63,225 bases of DNA from positions 1-63,225 of the forward strand of contig CAYVUV010000260.1 in assembly GCA_964455095.1 (NCBI GenBank), given 5' to 3'. This DNA is from CAYVUV01 sp964455095. GTDB lineage: Bacteria > Desulfobacterota > Binatia > HRBIN30 > CADEER01. The first letter of the stretch is position 1. The number at the start of each line of letters is the position of its first letter. The notes under the pieces are model-generated. The model ran no database searches. It was not told the DNA's origin and saw only the letters and a list, made by a program, of their open reading frames with translations. Of this stretch, positions 1-8,704 are shown one piece after another. The translations under genes and the position numbers were made by a program.

Positions 1-8
1 CGCGTCAG

Positions 9-1112
9 CTAGCGCAGCAGGGGGGCGATTGCAACGCCGCCGGGCGCCGGCGGATCGATTCCCGTCAGGCGCTCGGCGATCGCCTCGAAGGCGATCGCGT
101 GCGCCCGAGCGTTCGGATGGCCGTCGAGGAACACGGTCAGCTCGGACACCTCCTGGCCCTCGAATCGGGGCAGGAGGTCCAGGACCGCGATGTCGTGGTC
201 GCGGCAAAACTGTGCGATCCGGTCGTGCACCGGACCGAGTGGATAAGTCGCGAAATCGAGCATCATGGGAAAGACGACCACCAGCACGGCCGCGTCGATG
301 CGCCGCGCTTCACTGGCGATGCCCAACAGCGCCTGCTGCGACTCGGTCCAACCCGCGGCGCGCGGGCGGTACGAGCGCAGGATATCGTTGTAACTGCCCG
401 GGTAATGGACTTCGAACCGTCGCAGCAGCGGGCCGATCCGGGCCGACACTTGGCGCAACAGCAGCGACTGCTCGCTGATGGATCGATGCAATCTCCCGAA
501 GAACGACCCGCCAGCGAAAGTGCGCGTCGCGCCGGGCATCTCCGTCCGCGGTTCGGCATCGTTGAGGAAATACTCGACCAGTACCAGGTCGGGCTGATAG
601 GCCCGCGCCACTTCGCGGAGAGTCGCCAGCTCCAGCGTGGTGTTGTAGCCACTCACCGAAAAGTTGATGACCTCATAGGCCCGATCCCGCGCGTTGAGTG
701 ACGCCTCCAGGCGCTTGCCGAACGTGTCGCGAAACTCGACGCCGTAACCCTGGGCGACGGAATCGCCCAGCACCGCGATCCGCCGCACGCCCGCCGGCTT
801 CTTCTGGGCGTACTCCTGCTCGCGAAAGCCCAGCGAGTTGGTCGCCACTTCGACGCCGGCTTTGATGGCGCGCAGGTTGGGCTTGAGCCCGTACAGTCGT
901 GCGGAGCCGGGCAGCGGCTGGTACAGACTGCCTGGATCCGACTTCAAGACCATGGCGCGCAGCCCGAGCTCGCCCACGACCGCGAACAGGACGCCACACA
1001 GGACCGTCACCGCCAGGGCAAACGGCAGCCGCCGGCGCAGCCGCTTCCGCCGCGAGGCAGCGGCTACCACGGCTCGCTCCGACGGCCCCCTCGCCTCGCG
1101 CGGATGGACCAC
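9..1112 (-). CDS. Membrane-anchored SGNH/GDSL-type hydrolase
   Basis: A 367-residue protein with an Arg-rich N-terminus and one membrane segment at about residues 30-50, so the catalytic domain is probably periplasmic. SGNH blocks are visible in order: the GDS motif with Ser118 in VLGDSVAQGYG, Gly155 in FSVSGYN, Asn184 in YFLND, and a terminal Asp330-Gly-His332 pair in FLDGHPN. The family contains esterases and acyl-ester hydrolases, including enzymes that acylate or deacylate polysaccharides; the substrate here cannot be read from sequence. It ends 8 bases from the window edge and is complete. The next gene upstream on the same strand ends just 4 bases before its start, so the two may be co-transcribed. 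Confidence 0.8.
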   Translation of the reverse strand: MVHPREARGPSERAVVAAASRRKRLRRRLPFALAVTVLCGVLFAVVGELGLRAMVLKSDPGSLYQPLPGSARLYGLKPNLRAIKAGVEVATNSLGFREQEYAQKKPAGVRRIAVLGDSVAQGYGVEFRDTFGKRLEASLNARDRAYEVINFSVSGYNTTLELATLREVARAYQPDLVLVEYFLNDAEPRTEMPGATRTFAGGSFFGRLHRSISEQSLLLRQVSARIGPLLRRFEVHYPGSYNDILRSYRPRAAGWTESQQALLGIASEARRIDAAVLVVVFPMMLDFATYPLGPVHDRIAQFCRDHDIAVLDLLPRFEGQEVSELTVFLDGHPNARAHAIAFEAIAERLTGIDPPAPGGVAIAPLLR

Positions 1113-1116
1113 CCAG

Positions 1117-1566
1117 CTACGCGGCGTGGGTCGCTTGCGCGTGGTCGGTGACGACCGTGGAAAGGCCGATGCCGTTCATGCAATGCGGACCGCCCCAGTG
1201 CTCGACGATCTTGCCGTCGCGGAAGCGGAGAATCCCCGTCCCGTTGATGGTGACGCGCTTGCCGGACGGCGGCACGTCGTAATACGGGCCGCCGCTGTGC
1301 GTGCCCGTCAGGGTCCAGTTCGAGACGACGATGTCGCCGGACTCGACCAGGAGATCGACGGTGAACTGCATGTCCGGGAACGCGCCCTTCGCGGTCTCCC
1401 AGAAGCGCTTCTCCTGCGACCGGATATCCGTGCCGACGGCGTCCGGATTCACTCGCGGCGTCACGTGGCTGATAAAGTCCGGGGCGAAGAACTCGTACAC
1501 CGCGTCGTAGTCTCCCGCCGTCATGCGCGCGCTGTACCGGCCCAGAATGCTGAGGTTCTTGGACAT
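1117..1566 (-). CDS. SnoaL-like / ester cyclase-like protein
   Basis: A 149-residue alpha+beta-barrel protein of the SnoaL/NTF2-like superfamily. The pattern is typical: an N-terminal helix (SARMTAGDYDAVYEFFAPDF), an internal Asn-Trp-x-Leu-x-Gly-Thr-His segment, and the terminal strand FRDGKIVEHWGG. Relatives include polyketide cyclases, but most bacterial members of this length have no known substrate. I start it at 1566 rather than the in-frame ATG at 1614, because AGGAGG lies about six bases upstream of the 1566 ATG. It is co-directional with the SGNH hydrolase. Fold call is firm, function unknown. Confidence 0.8.
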   Translation of the reverse strand: MSKNLSILGRYSARMTAGDYDAVYEFFAPDFISHVTPRVNPDAVGTDIRSQEKRFWETAKGAFPDMQFTVDLLVESGDIVVSNWTLTGTHSGGPYYDVPPSGKRVTINGTGILRFRDGKIVEHWGGPHCMNGIGLSTVVTDHAQATHAA

Positions 1567-1649
1567 CGCCTGCCTCCTGTTGGACGAGATTGGGTGTGCC
1601 GCTTTTCGCCTCATATCCTCATCTGCCGCGGTTGGACAACGAGTGGGGG

Positions 1650-2549
1650 CTAGAGCCGGCGGGCGGCGACGAGGCGCTCGAGCGAGTACGGCCGCAAGCC
1701 ATCGGTGCGGCCGGCACAGTAGCGGTCGCAGAGGTCGTCAGCGGTCGGGTGCTCGACAACCGTCAGCCCGCAGTCCGCCAGCAGCGCCTCCATTTGAGCC
1801 GGCTCAAAGGCGGTGTGCACGGGCTCTCCCATTGCGGCGACCAGCGGCTTGATGGCGGCCAGGAACTCGCGTCCGATGTCATCGATGTACGCGGCGGTCT
1901 GGTTGTACGACAGCACGATCTCGGACCCCGGTGCGCAACCGCCAACGAAACGCAGCGTCGCCGCGATAGCGTCGGGCTGCAGGTACATGGTCGTCCCGAC
2001 CCAGGAAAACAACGCCGCACCCGAGCGGTCGAATCCCGCCGCGTCGAGACACTCGTTCAGCGATTGAGTCTCGAAGTCGACCGGAACGAAGAGGTGGCGC
2101 TCGCTGAGCGGCAGGGCGAGGCGCGCGGCCCGCTCGCGCTTCCACGCTTGCGTCGCCGGGTGGTCGACTTCGAACACACGCAACGCGGCGGCGGCGTCGG
2201 GGCGACGCCAGGCGAAGGAATCGAGGCCGGCACCGAGGATGACGTACTGGCTGTACCCACCCGCGGCGAGCCGATCCTCTGGGTAGCGTGCCCGAACCAA
2301 GACACCGGCGTGCCCCTGCCGCCACACCGCGGGTCGCGCCAACGCCCTCGAAGCGGTGGCGAACGCTTCCCAGCCCTCCCCGACCAGGAGCAGCGCGAAC
2401 GGATCGTCGAAGATCCACGGCGGATCGTCCCACAGCCGGTGCGTTCCGCGCGCCACCGCGGCTGACATGGCGGAGCGGCTGGGTTGGCTGGCGTCCACGG
2501 TGGGCTTCGATTCGGGCTTCAGCTGGGGCCACGGAATGGACAGCCTCAA
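1650..2549 (-). CDS. Class I SAM-dependent methyltransferase, TIGR00027/LCMT-like
   Basis: A 299-residue protein of the leucine carboxyl methyltransferase-like family common in actinobacteria and soil bacteria. The N-terminal SRSAMSAAVARGTH segment (about 24-37), the DDPFA block (48-52), the SAM-binding LGAGLDSFAWR (105-115) and the acidic loop FEVDHPAT (126-133) are all in the usual order. Family members are thought to O-methylate carboxylates or polyketide-like substrates; this substrate is unknown. The start at 2549 is a TTG codon. I keep it because the family's conserved Ser-Arg-x-Ala block begins upstream of the first in-frame ATG (2468), but a GTG in between is possible. Confidence 0.8.
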   Translation of the reverse strand: MRLSIPWPQLKPESKPTVDASQPSRSAMSAAVARGTHRLWDDPPWIFDDPFALLLVGEGWEAFATASRALARPAVWRQGHAGVLVRARYPEDRLAAGGYSQYVILGAGLDSFAWRRPDAAAALRVFEVDHPATQAWKRERAARLALPLSERHLFVPVDFETQSLNECLDAAGFDRSGAALFSWVGTTMYLQPDAIAATLRFVGGCAPGSEIVLSYNQTAAYIDDIGREFLAAIKPLVAAMGEPVHTAFEPAQMEALLADCGLTVVEHPTADDLCDRYCAGRTDGLRPYSLERLVAARRL

Positions 2550-2608
2550 TCCGCCAACTCAACATACTTCGCGGCGACGCGTGAGACTTTCTCTTGTCCA
2601 ATCACCCG

Positions 2609-3634
2609 CTAGTTCTGACGATTCCTCGTTTGGCTTTCTACCGCGTCCCGATTCCGGATCCGCGTCTCGATGGTGCCGGTGGCCTTCACGTACAGGGGAT
2701 CGCTGCGCAGCTGTGCCGCCCGGTTGTACATCTCTCGGGCCTTATCGAGCTGCCCCTGGGACTCGTACGCCACGCCGAGATTGTAGTAGGCGGCGGCGCT
2801 GCTCGGATTGGTTTGCGTCGCGCGCTCCCAGGAACCAATTGCCAAGGGCCAGTTGCCGTTTGTCGCATAGGTGACACCGGACTTGATCTCCTCGGAGGCT
2901 GCCTTTGCCGCGTCCGAACCACCCCCGAAGAAGCCAATCGCATCGTCCTTCTCCCGCAGCTCGATGTCCACCGTGACATCGTGCGGCGCGATCTGGGTCG
3001 CAAACTTCGTAAACATCTCGGCTGTAGCCTTCTGCAGCATGTCGTTCTTGTCAGACAGGCGGAGTTGCGTCCCGCTCTCCTGGCAATCACTCTCCTGCTC
3101 GCCGCCTTCCAGCGGAACGCTCATCGCAACCTCGCTGGTCTTCACGTCGATAAACTTGACATCCAGGCGAATCCGAGCGCTGCGGTCGATGCAGTTGAGC
3201 GTCACGGTGTATTTCTGCTTTTTGTTGTACCGTTCCGCCTGTTCGCTGTAGGAACGGTCGTTTGCGCCGAACTCGTTCACAGTGCCAACAACGAGCGCAT
3301 CGGTCCCCTTGATCTTGCCGATCTCGGCGCGCGTGCGGTCATCGATGCGCTCGCTCTGCTCGAAGTCCTGCTCGCGGACCACGGCCCCGAGCTCGTTGCG
3401 GCCGACCAGCGTGAAGTACGGCACCCCCTTCACCTTGGCGTTGTGCAGAGTCTGTTCGAGCGCATTCGCGAGTTGCTCGCCACCGTTCCCCTTGAAACCC
3501 AGGATCGACACGCGCCGAAATCGCGACAAGTCTGTTTCGGCAGGAAGCGTCATGCTGACTGGGATCTTGGCAGCACACCCATCCAGGCTGACAAGGAAGA
3601 TCGCGGCGGATACGAAGTGCAATCGTCGATTCAT
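2609..3634 (-). CDS. CsgG/FlgO-fold outer-membrane lipoprotein with C-terminal TPRs
   Basis: A 341-residue lipoprotein beginning at 3634 with a signal peptide and lipobox ending LDGC (Cys about residue 20); GGGGAGAG lies upstream of this ATG. Residues about 25-190 read like the CsgG/LpoB/FlgO fold: a first strand RVSILGF, a helix with a glycine-rich turn, FTLVGRNELGAVVREQDF, then GTDALVVGTV. The C-terminal hundred residues contain at least one tetratricopeptide repeat (AAAYYNLGVAYESQGQLDKA). Three Cys besides the lipidated one are present. It is the last gene of the envelope operon running from 7795, 172 bases downstream of the SpoIID gene. It is probably a periplasm-facing outer-membrane scaffold; the function is inferred from fold and neighbours only. 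Confidence 0.65.
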   Translation of the reverse strand: MNRRLHFVSAAIFLVSLDGCAAKIPVSMTLPAETDLSRFRRVSILGFKGNGGEQLANALEQTLHNAKVKGVPYFTLVGRNELGAVVREQDFEQSERIDDRTRAEIGKIKGTDALVVGTVNEFGANDRSYSEQAERYNKKQKYTVTLNCIDRSARIRLDVKFIDVKTSEVAMSVPLEGGEQESDCQESGTQLRLSDKNDMLQKATAEMFTKFATQIAPHDVTVDIELREKDDAIGFFGGGSDAAKAASEEIKSGVTYATNGNWPLAIGSWERATQTNPSSAAAYYNLGVAYESQGQLDKAREMYNRAAQLRSDPLYVKATGTIETRIRNRDAVESQTRNRQN

Positions 3635-3806
3635 CGGACTATCTCTCCCCCCAGAAAATGGGACCAGCACGCCTATCGAGCGCGGTGGCTTCAGCAAGCA
3701 TTGTCCATCACGTGACCGCCAGAGCCGCCCGCCGAGACTCACGGCGGCCTTACTGCTGATCGTCCTGACCGACTTGATCTCATCGTTGCCCCCATGTCTT
3801 TACCGC

Positions 3807-5351
3807 TCACTGCGCCACGGGAGTCATCTCGACCTCGCGGTAGTAGAAAGCCAAGATCTCCTTCGCGCTGGCCCCCTTGTCCGCCATGGCTTTCGCACCC
3901 CACTGCGAGAGCCCGACGCCGTGACCAAAGCCGCCTCCAGCAAAAATAAATCGATCGCCCTCGCGACGCACGCCGAGCAGGATTTCCGGCAATTTCAGCG
4001 CCCGCCCCAATGTCGGGCGCGTGCGCATCGCGTGCGGGCCATGCTCGTCGACGATGTCGACCCGAACGATACGACCGGATGGACAGATCACGCGGGGCTC
4101 GATGGCGCGAATTGATCCCAAGGTCACGCCGATGGCAGCGAGCAATCGCCGAATCTCGCTGACGCTGTAGCTCCGTGTCCAGCGGCCCATCTGCTCGTTC
4201 GGGCTATAGGGGTCTGGCACGGCAACCAGATAGGGCAAAGGTTGATTGAAGATGTATGCGGGGTCCCCCGTGTACCAGCCGGCATTGGCGGTGAACATCG
4301 CGTAGATCGGCCGACCGCGATACGTCAGCGTCACCCCCCGCGTGCCGTCTACGGCGCGCCGGCCCGGAGCACTTTCACCGCCAACGCCGCCGTAGACCTG
4401 CGAACCCTCGTCGTCGACCATGTCATAGGCGCGGTCTTGGCGATGTTGCGCCTGGTATAACGCGTAACTGCGGGAGGCAATCGCTTGCGCTTTCAACGCC
4501 TCCGCGGGCCACGACGCCACCGACTCCTTGGTCACGACACCATAGAGATACTCTTCCACGCCAAGGCGGTTGATGAGCTGCAGGGTGTCGCCGTCGGCGC
4601 GAACGACGAGGGCGCCCCGATACTGATGCACCGCGCCGCCGATACGAATGACAAGGGGTCGCTCGGCGCTGACCGTGATCTCGCGAACGCCGGGCTGCGC
4701 CCCCACCTGCACCAAGCCCCCATGCGCCTTCAGCTCGAGAATGGGGCCGCGAGCAACGGCCGGCGTGACGGCCAGCGCGCCTGCCGATTCGATCTGCGCA
4801 CGGCCGTGTCCCTTCAAGATGCGCACTCTCACGCTCGTGATTGATGGGGGCGCGGCGGGCGCTGGTTCAGAGCCAGCCTTCGCGCGGCTCTGTTGGAGCA
4901 AGAACTGCGCGCTCCCCCGCGATGCGCCCGTCGGATACTGCTTCAGGTAACGCTCGAAGTACATCGCGGCGCGATCATACTGGCCGCGATCGAACAGTGT
5001 CATGCCAGCGCGGAACACTGCGATCGGCGCTGCAGCGCTGCTCGGGTACTGCATCACGAGAGCATCGTACAGCCGAATCGCGTCATCTGCCGCGTCGAGG
5101 AACACGGCAAGCACGGAGGCCTTTTGGAGCAGGGCGTCCAAGCGCACCTCGTCGACCGTCGACATCTCAATAGTCGTGTCAAAGGCCTCCAGCGCTTCGA
5201 GATACTGGCCCACGTCAACCAGATACTTGCCGTGGGTGAGATTCCAACGCGCCACGAAGCTCGACGTCACGTCGGTCGGTTGTGCCCTTGTTGCAGCGGG
5301 ATACGGCAGAACCAGCGTGAGCCCGACAACCAAGGCCCGCATCAGCCGCAT
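3807..5351 (-). CDS. SpoIID/LytB domain protein with N-terminal TPRs
   Basis: About 514 residues. A signal peptide is followed by TPR-like helices (GKYLVDVGQYLEALEAFD; FDRGQYDRAAMYFERYLKQY) and a complete SpoIID/LytB domain. Diagnostic segments are VEEYLYGVVTKESVASWPAE, ALKAQAIASRSYAL, and the terminal GGGFGHGVGLSQWGAKAMA. SpoIID-family proteins cut denuded peptidoglycan glycan strands (sporulation) or enhance amidases (LytB); in Gram-negatives the role is poorly known. An upstream TTG (5435) overlaps the previous stop and an ATG follows at 5429, but the signal-peptide geometry favours 5351. It is part of the 7795-2609 operon. Confidence 0.8.
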   Translation of the reverse strand: MRLMRALVVGLTLVLPYPAATRAQPTDVTSSFVARWNLTHGKYLVDVGQYLEALEAFDTTIEMSTVDEVRLDALLQKASVLAVFLDAADDAIRLYDALVMQYPSSAAAPIAVFRAGMTLFDRGQYDRAAMYFERYLKQYPTGASRGSAQFLLQQSRAKAGSEPAPAAPPSITSVRVRILKGHGRAQIESAGALAVTPAVARGPILELKAHGGLVQVGAQPGVREITVSAERPLVIRIGGAVHQYRGALVVRADGDTLQLINRLGVEEYLYGVVTKESVASWPAEALKAQAIASRSYALYQAQHRQDRAYDMVDDEGSQVYGGVGGESAPGRRAVDGTRGVTLTYRGRPIYAMFTANAGWYTGDPAYIFNQPLPYLVAVPDPYSPNEQMGRWTRSYSVSEIRRLLAAIGVTLGSIRAIEPRVICPSGRIVRVDIVDEHGPHAMRTRPTLGRALKLPEILLGVRREGDRFIFAGGGFGHGVGLSQWGAKAMADKGASAKEILAFYYREVEMTPVAQ

Positions 5352-5431
5352 GAAGTCTGGTCGCCTGGTCGAGAAGCGGGTCCATTGACGCACCCGTTGG
5401 ATTGCCCAGCACACAGGGAGAGCATGCATCG

Positions 5432-6592
5432 TCAACGAGCCTGGAACCGCGCAGTAATCGACGACGGGGTGAAGTCCTTCACGTAAAATCCCGGTTTGTG
5501 ACCCAAGCTCGCGGCCAGGTAGAGTGACTGTTCCGGATAGTCGACGACGTACTCGCCCATCCGCTCCGATTCGATGCGCGTCACCCAGGCAATCGCCTGA
5601 AGCGTCTCGCGCACGCTCTGGTCGGCGCCCAGTGAGCTCACGCCGTCGATGCTGACGCGGACCCGACCGGTCTTCGCTTTGACGGTACGGCGGATTTCCT
5701 CCAGCATCACGGTCGCGGCTGAGTCCGGGTCCTGGCTCGCCAACCTTTCGAGGGCGTGCTCCGCCGCGGACGTTGCGCCCGCACCCGTGCCCTTGGCGCT
5801 CTCGTGGCCGCTGGAGAGGATGCGCCGGAGCCCGGTGTCGTCGCCGCCGACCAGACGATAGTCGACTCGCGCCGTGACAATGTCGAACTGCAGGCGCCCC
5901 AAACTATCGTTGTCGCCTCGCTTGGCGCTGTGGACAAGCCCCACCGTGCCGACCAGGACGACATTCGTCAGGTAGCGATAGAGCACGGAGCGCATGCTGG
6001 TGAAATCGTCGCGCGCCAGCGCCGCATCGAGTTGTTGCGGAGAGACGCCAAACTCGTGGTCCGCGAGGTCGATCACGTCGTACCCGTCGCGTGTCAGTCG
6101 GCTGATCAACGTCTCGGCGAGCGCGTGACTGTCGCGCATGGAGTGATCAGGGAAGCGAGCGGGAAGGTAGACGGCAATGGCGCGGTTGCGCGCCATTGCG
6201 CTCAGCACCGAGCGCGCCGGGGCCGGCGCCACCGTGCTGCGGATGCGCGCGGTAAACACATCGCCGGTGCGGCCCTCGGAGAGCACCGCCGACTGCGTGA
6301 TCACCCCGTTTGCGCGCTTGATGATGGCATCATCGAGCAGGGCGAAGTTGTCGATGAACGTCGAGGACTTGATTTCGACTCCAGCCACTCTCTCGACCGC
6401 CTCCCACCGAGCGCGGGCAATCGCCTCCAGTCTGGCGGAGGGAACGTCGTCGAGCACAACCGCAGCTTCCCCCGTGGTCTCGAGTGTGGTCGCCTCGCCC
6501 GCCGCGCGAGCGACACGAGGCAGGCCACAGCAACAGAGCACCACAATCGTCACGGCCGCGACACTCGCATGCACACGCCACCGCCTCGCCAT
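5432..6592 (-). CDS. FlgT N-terminal-domain-like periplasmic protein
   Basis: A 386-residue exported protein. The signal peptide (MARRWRVHASVAAVTIVVL...ARA) is followed by a segment typical of the FlgT N-terminal domain: TGEAAVV, then ARLEAIARARWEAVERVAGVEI and the SSTFIDN region. The middle part (NRAIAVYLPARFPDHSM onward) resembles the second, FlgO/CsgG-type domain of FlgT. FlgT forms the H-ring around polar sodium flagella in Vibrio; no flagellar gene is in this window. The start at 6592 lies 8 bases after the LPP20-like stop, with AGGGG just upstream. Detection is by motif reading and should be confirmed by profile search. Confidence 0.6.
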   Translation of the reverse strand: MARRWRVHASVAAVTIVVLCCCGLPRVARAAGEATTLETTGEAAVVLDDVPSARLEAIARARWEAVERVAGVEIKSSTFIDNFALLDDAIIKRANGVITQSAVLSEGRTGDVFTARIRSTVAPAPARSVLSAMARNRAIAVYLPARFPDHSMRDSHALAETLISRLTRDGYDVIDLADHEFGVSPQQLDAALARDDFTSMRSVLYRYLTNVVLVGTVGLVHSAKRGDNDSLGRLQFDIVTARVDYRLVGGDDTGLRRILSSGHESAKGTGAGATSAAEHALERLASQDPDSAATVMLEEIRRTVKAKTGRVRVSIDGVSSLGADQSVRETLQAIAWVTRIESERMGEYVVDYPEQSLYLAASLGHKPGFYVKDFTPSSITARFQAR

Positions 6593-6599
6593 TGTGCCC

Positions 6600-7475
6600 C
6601 TACAAGACAAAGACGACGCTAGCTGTCTGGAGGAAGTTTCCGTTCTGATCAGCCGTAAAGATCGTCGCAGCATCGGCGTCGGACACTTCCGCATCTGTCG
6701 AGCGCACCACGCCTGCTGCGTTCACCACCAGGGGACGCCTCGCCCCGTGGCTGGCGAGGATGGCCTTGGCTTTCCCGAGGTCGCTGGTGTAATCGCCGCA
6801 CCCCCTCTTTGCCAGGATATCGGGCGGAATCTTGCTGGGTTCGAAGATCACGCTGCCGTTGGCCGCGACGATACGGTTGATCAATGCCGGGCGGAACCCC
6901 TTTCCCGAAGCGTCAATGATCAGCGAGTCCGGCGATTCGGCGCCAGCGGGCGGCGCCGGCGCTGTGGCGGGCAGCACGTAAGGCGCCGCTGGCGGCAGGT
7001 CCACAGCCTTATGCCGCATGACCCTTGGCATTAGAGCTTCGGTCAAGCCGCGCGGCCCGTCGAGAGTGAGACGCAGATACACCGCCGCGGTCTCGGCATG
7101 CTCGTCGTACGACTCTTGGATGATCTCGGCACCTTTCACGATGCTGTCAACGGCGGTCCGCACCTGATCGCTGCGCGCCGCGGCATCCTGCACGTCGGTC
7201 TCTCCGCTCACCCGCACGCCAGCGATGGTCTCCGCCAGCTCGCGCAGTGCCACCACCTTCGCTGCGCGCTGCGCCAGGAGGCGTTTCTGCCCAATGGAAA
7301 GCGGGCGATCCGATGGTGCAGCCCCTTCGCCCTTCACCACGATCATGCGTTCCACGAACACCTGGGCTGCATCGCGGATCTCCTCTGGCATCACCACGTT
7401 TCCAAGCGCAATGTTCCCCAGAGTTACCAACCCACAAACAGCCCCGCTCAAAATGCATGTCGATCTCATTCCCAT
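6600..7475 (-). CDS. LPP20-like secreted protein (FlgP-type)
   Basis: A 291-residue protein with an N-terminal signal segment (MGMRSTCILSGAVCGL). There follows an LPP20-like stretch: KRLLAQRAAKVVALRELAETIAGVRVSGET, then VKGAEIIQESYDE and AAVYLRLTLDGPRGL. This is the pattern of the Helicobacter LPP20/Vibrio FlgP outer-membrane family. A proline-rich linker leads to a C-terminal domain (SLIIDASGKGFRPALINRIV) resembling the curved-rod/FlgP-associated C-terminus. AAGGAG eight bases upstream fixes the start at 7475. The first bases overlap the end of the small upstream ORF, suggesting coupled translation. Confidence 0.7.
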   Translation of the reverse strand: MGMRSTCILSGAVCGLVTLGNIALGNVVMPEEIRDAAQVFVERMIVVKGEGAAPSDRPLSIGQKRLLAQRAAKVVALRELAETIAGVRVSGETDVQDAAARSDQVRTAVDSIVKGAEIIQESYDEHAETAAVYLRLTLDGPRGLTEALMPRVMRHKAVDLPPAAPYVLPATAPAPPAGAESPDSLIIDASGKGFRPALINRIVAANGSVIFEPSKIPPDILAKRGCGDYTSDLGKAKAILASHGARRPLVVNAAGVVRSTDAEVSDADAATIFTADQNGNFLQTASVVFVL

Positions 7476-7795
7476 CGCACACACTCCTTGTGCGCCGTGC
7501 AATTGCCAACCTCGCGTTCGCCGCGGGCGCCTGGTGACACGGGGGCGGCAGACATTGGCCGGCGCAGCGGGATCACCCACAGCGCCTGGCGCGGTTCTTG
7601 GCGCGCCACCTGGACCGGCAGACCGGGTGCGCGCATTACATCTGGCAGGTCAGTAGAATCCTTGCACCGACTCACCAGCGCTCGATACGCTACGCGGGCG
7701 CGAGCGACTGAGGGAGCATCCACCGAGTCCGGCGCCGTCAGCGCGCACAGCGGATCCAGCGCACACTCGGCGATATCCCGCCGTCTTTTCCCCAT
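7466..7795 (-). CDS. Small hypothetical protein heading the envelope operon
   Basis: A 109-residue unrecognised protein. Its ATG at 7795 is preceded by GCAGGAGGG at good Shine-Dalgarno distance, and its stop overlaps the LPP20-like start by 10 bases. Both favour a real, coupled gene over a chance ORF. It has a basic N-terminus, three Cys in the first half (IAECALDPLCAL; VSRCKD) and no obvious signal peptide or membrane segment. Codon use does not clearly distinguish it from noise in this GC-rich DNA. Confidence 0.45.
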   Translation of the reverse strand: MGKRRRDIAECALDPLCALTAPDSVDAPSVARARVAYRALVSRCKDSTDLPDVMRAPGLPVQVARQEPRQALWVIPLRRPMSAAPVSPGARGEREVGNCTAHKECVRWE

Positions 7796-8110
7796 CTGCC
7801 GAGCCCTCCTGCAACGCCAGTAGCCCGCCGGCACACTAACCAGGCAAAACCATTGGTGACGCGCTTCAGACGAGACCGATCGCTGCTCGCTTACTAGCAG
7901 TCGAGATATTCGTCAAGACCAACGACCCCGATGAGGCGCGTTTCTGACCCGGTCGCTAAAGAGGAGGTCGCGTGGCACCCACCCGTACGGCGGCCGACAG
8001 GCATCGCCAACCTATCGTTTATTCCGATCTCGAGCGCGCAAACTATCTATTTCCCAAGCAGCCGCACGACGGTTAAGTCCTGCGCCAAACAGCGCATGGA
8101 GGGAAGGCAC
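7796..8110. other. Divergent intergenic region, likely two promoters
   Basis: A 315-base gap between the envelope operon (leftward) and the TerB-like gene (rightward). It is locally less GC-rich than its surroundings around 7840-7910 and 8020-8070, as expected for promoters in both directions. I see no convincing -35/-10 pair, riboswitch or small ORF with a good ribosome site. Confidence 0.4.
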
Positions 8111-8680
8111 ATGAGTAATGACCTTTTGGGCAACCGAGGGAGAACGCTCGAGGAGGAATTCTTCCGGCGGCAGCAGGCCACGTTGCTGGCGCGGCTGCGT
8201 GCGGAAGAGGAACAGGAGGCGGCGCGCGCGGCGCTCGCCGCCGCGTCGCGCATCAAAGATCCGGCGCTGCTCGACCAGTTGGTGGCGCTCGGAATCGGCG
8301 CCGACACGCTGACCGCACTGTCGCTCGTGCCCCTGGTCGAAGTCGCCTGGGCCGACGGAACCGTCGAGGAGGCCGAGAAACAGGCCATCCTCGTCGCGGC
8401 CCGGGCGGTGGGCCTGGAAGGAACGAGCACCGGCCATCGCCTGCTCGAGAAATGTCTCTCCGAACGGCCGCGTGCGGAGCTCCGCAACCTGTGGGAGCAG
8501 TACATCAAGAGCGTCTGCGGCGCGCTCTCGGACGAAGAGCGCGCCGCGCTCCGACACGAGTTGTTGCAGCGCGCGCGCGGCGTTGCCGAAGCCGCCGGCG
8601 GCATCATGGGGCTGGGGGCGAGGGTCTCGCGGCGAGAGGAAGCTTTGCTCTCGGAGCTCGCGCGGGCGTTCAACCCCTGA
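8111..8680 (+). CDS. TerB-like (DjlA/TerB fold) protein
   Basis: A 189-residue soluble helical protein. An N-terminal coiled-coil-like stretch rich in Glu and Arg (about 10-45) precedes a TerB-like helical domain with the characteristic acidic segment LVEVAWADGTVEEAEKQAIL, equivalent to the metal-binding helix of TerB. The start at 8111 is supported by GGAGGGAAGG immediately upstream; an ATG at 7931 in the same frame lacks this. It sits 24 bases ahead of the cation exchanger on the same strand. TerB folds occur in tellurite-stress and membrane-associated metal systems, so a link to the exchanger is plausible but unproven. Confidence 0.75.
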   Translation: MSNDLLGNRGRTLEEEFFRRQQATLLARLRAEEEQEAARAALAAASRIKDPALLDQLVALGIGADTLTALSLVPLVEVAWADGTVEEAEKQAILVAARAVGLEGTSTGHRLLEKCLSERPRAELRNLWEQYIKSVCGALSDEERAALRHELLQRARGVAEAAGGIMGLGARVSRREEALLSELARAFNP

Positions 8681-8704
8681 GCGCAGACCAGAGGAGGGCT
8701 CGAC

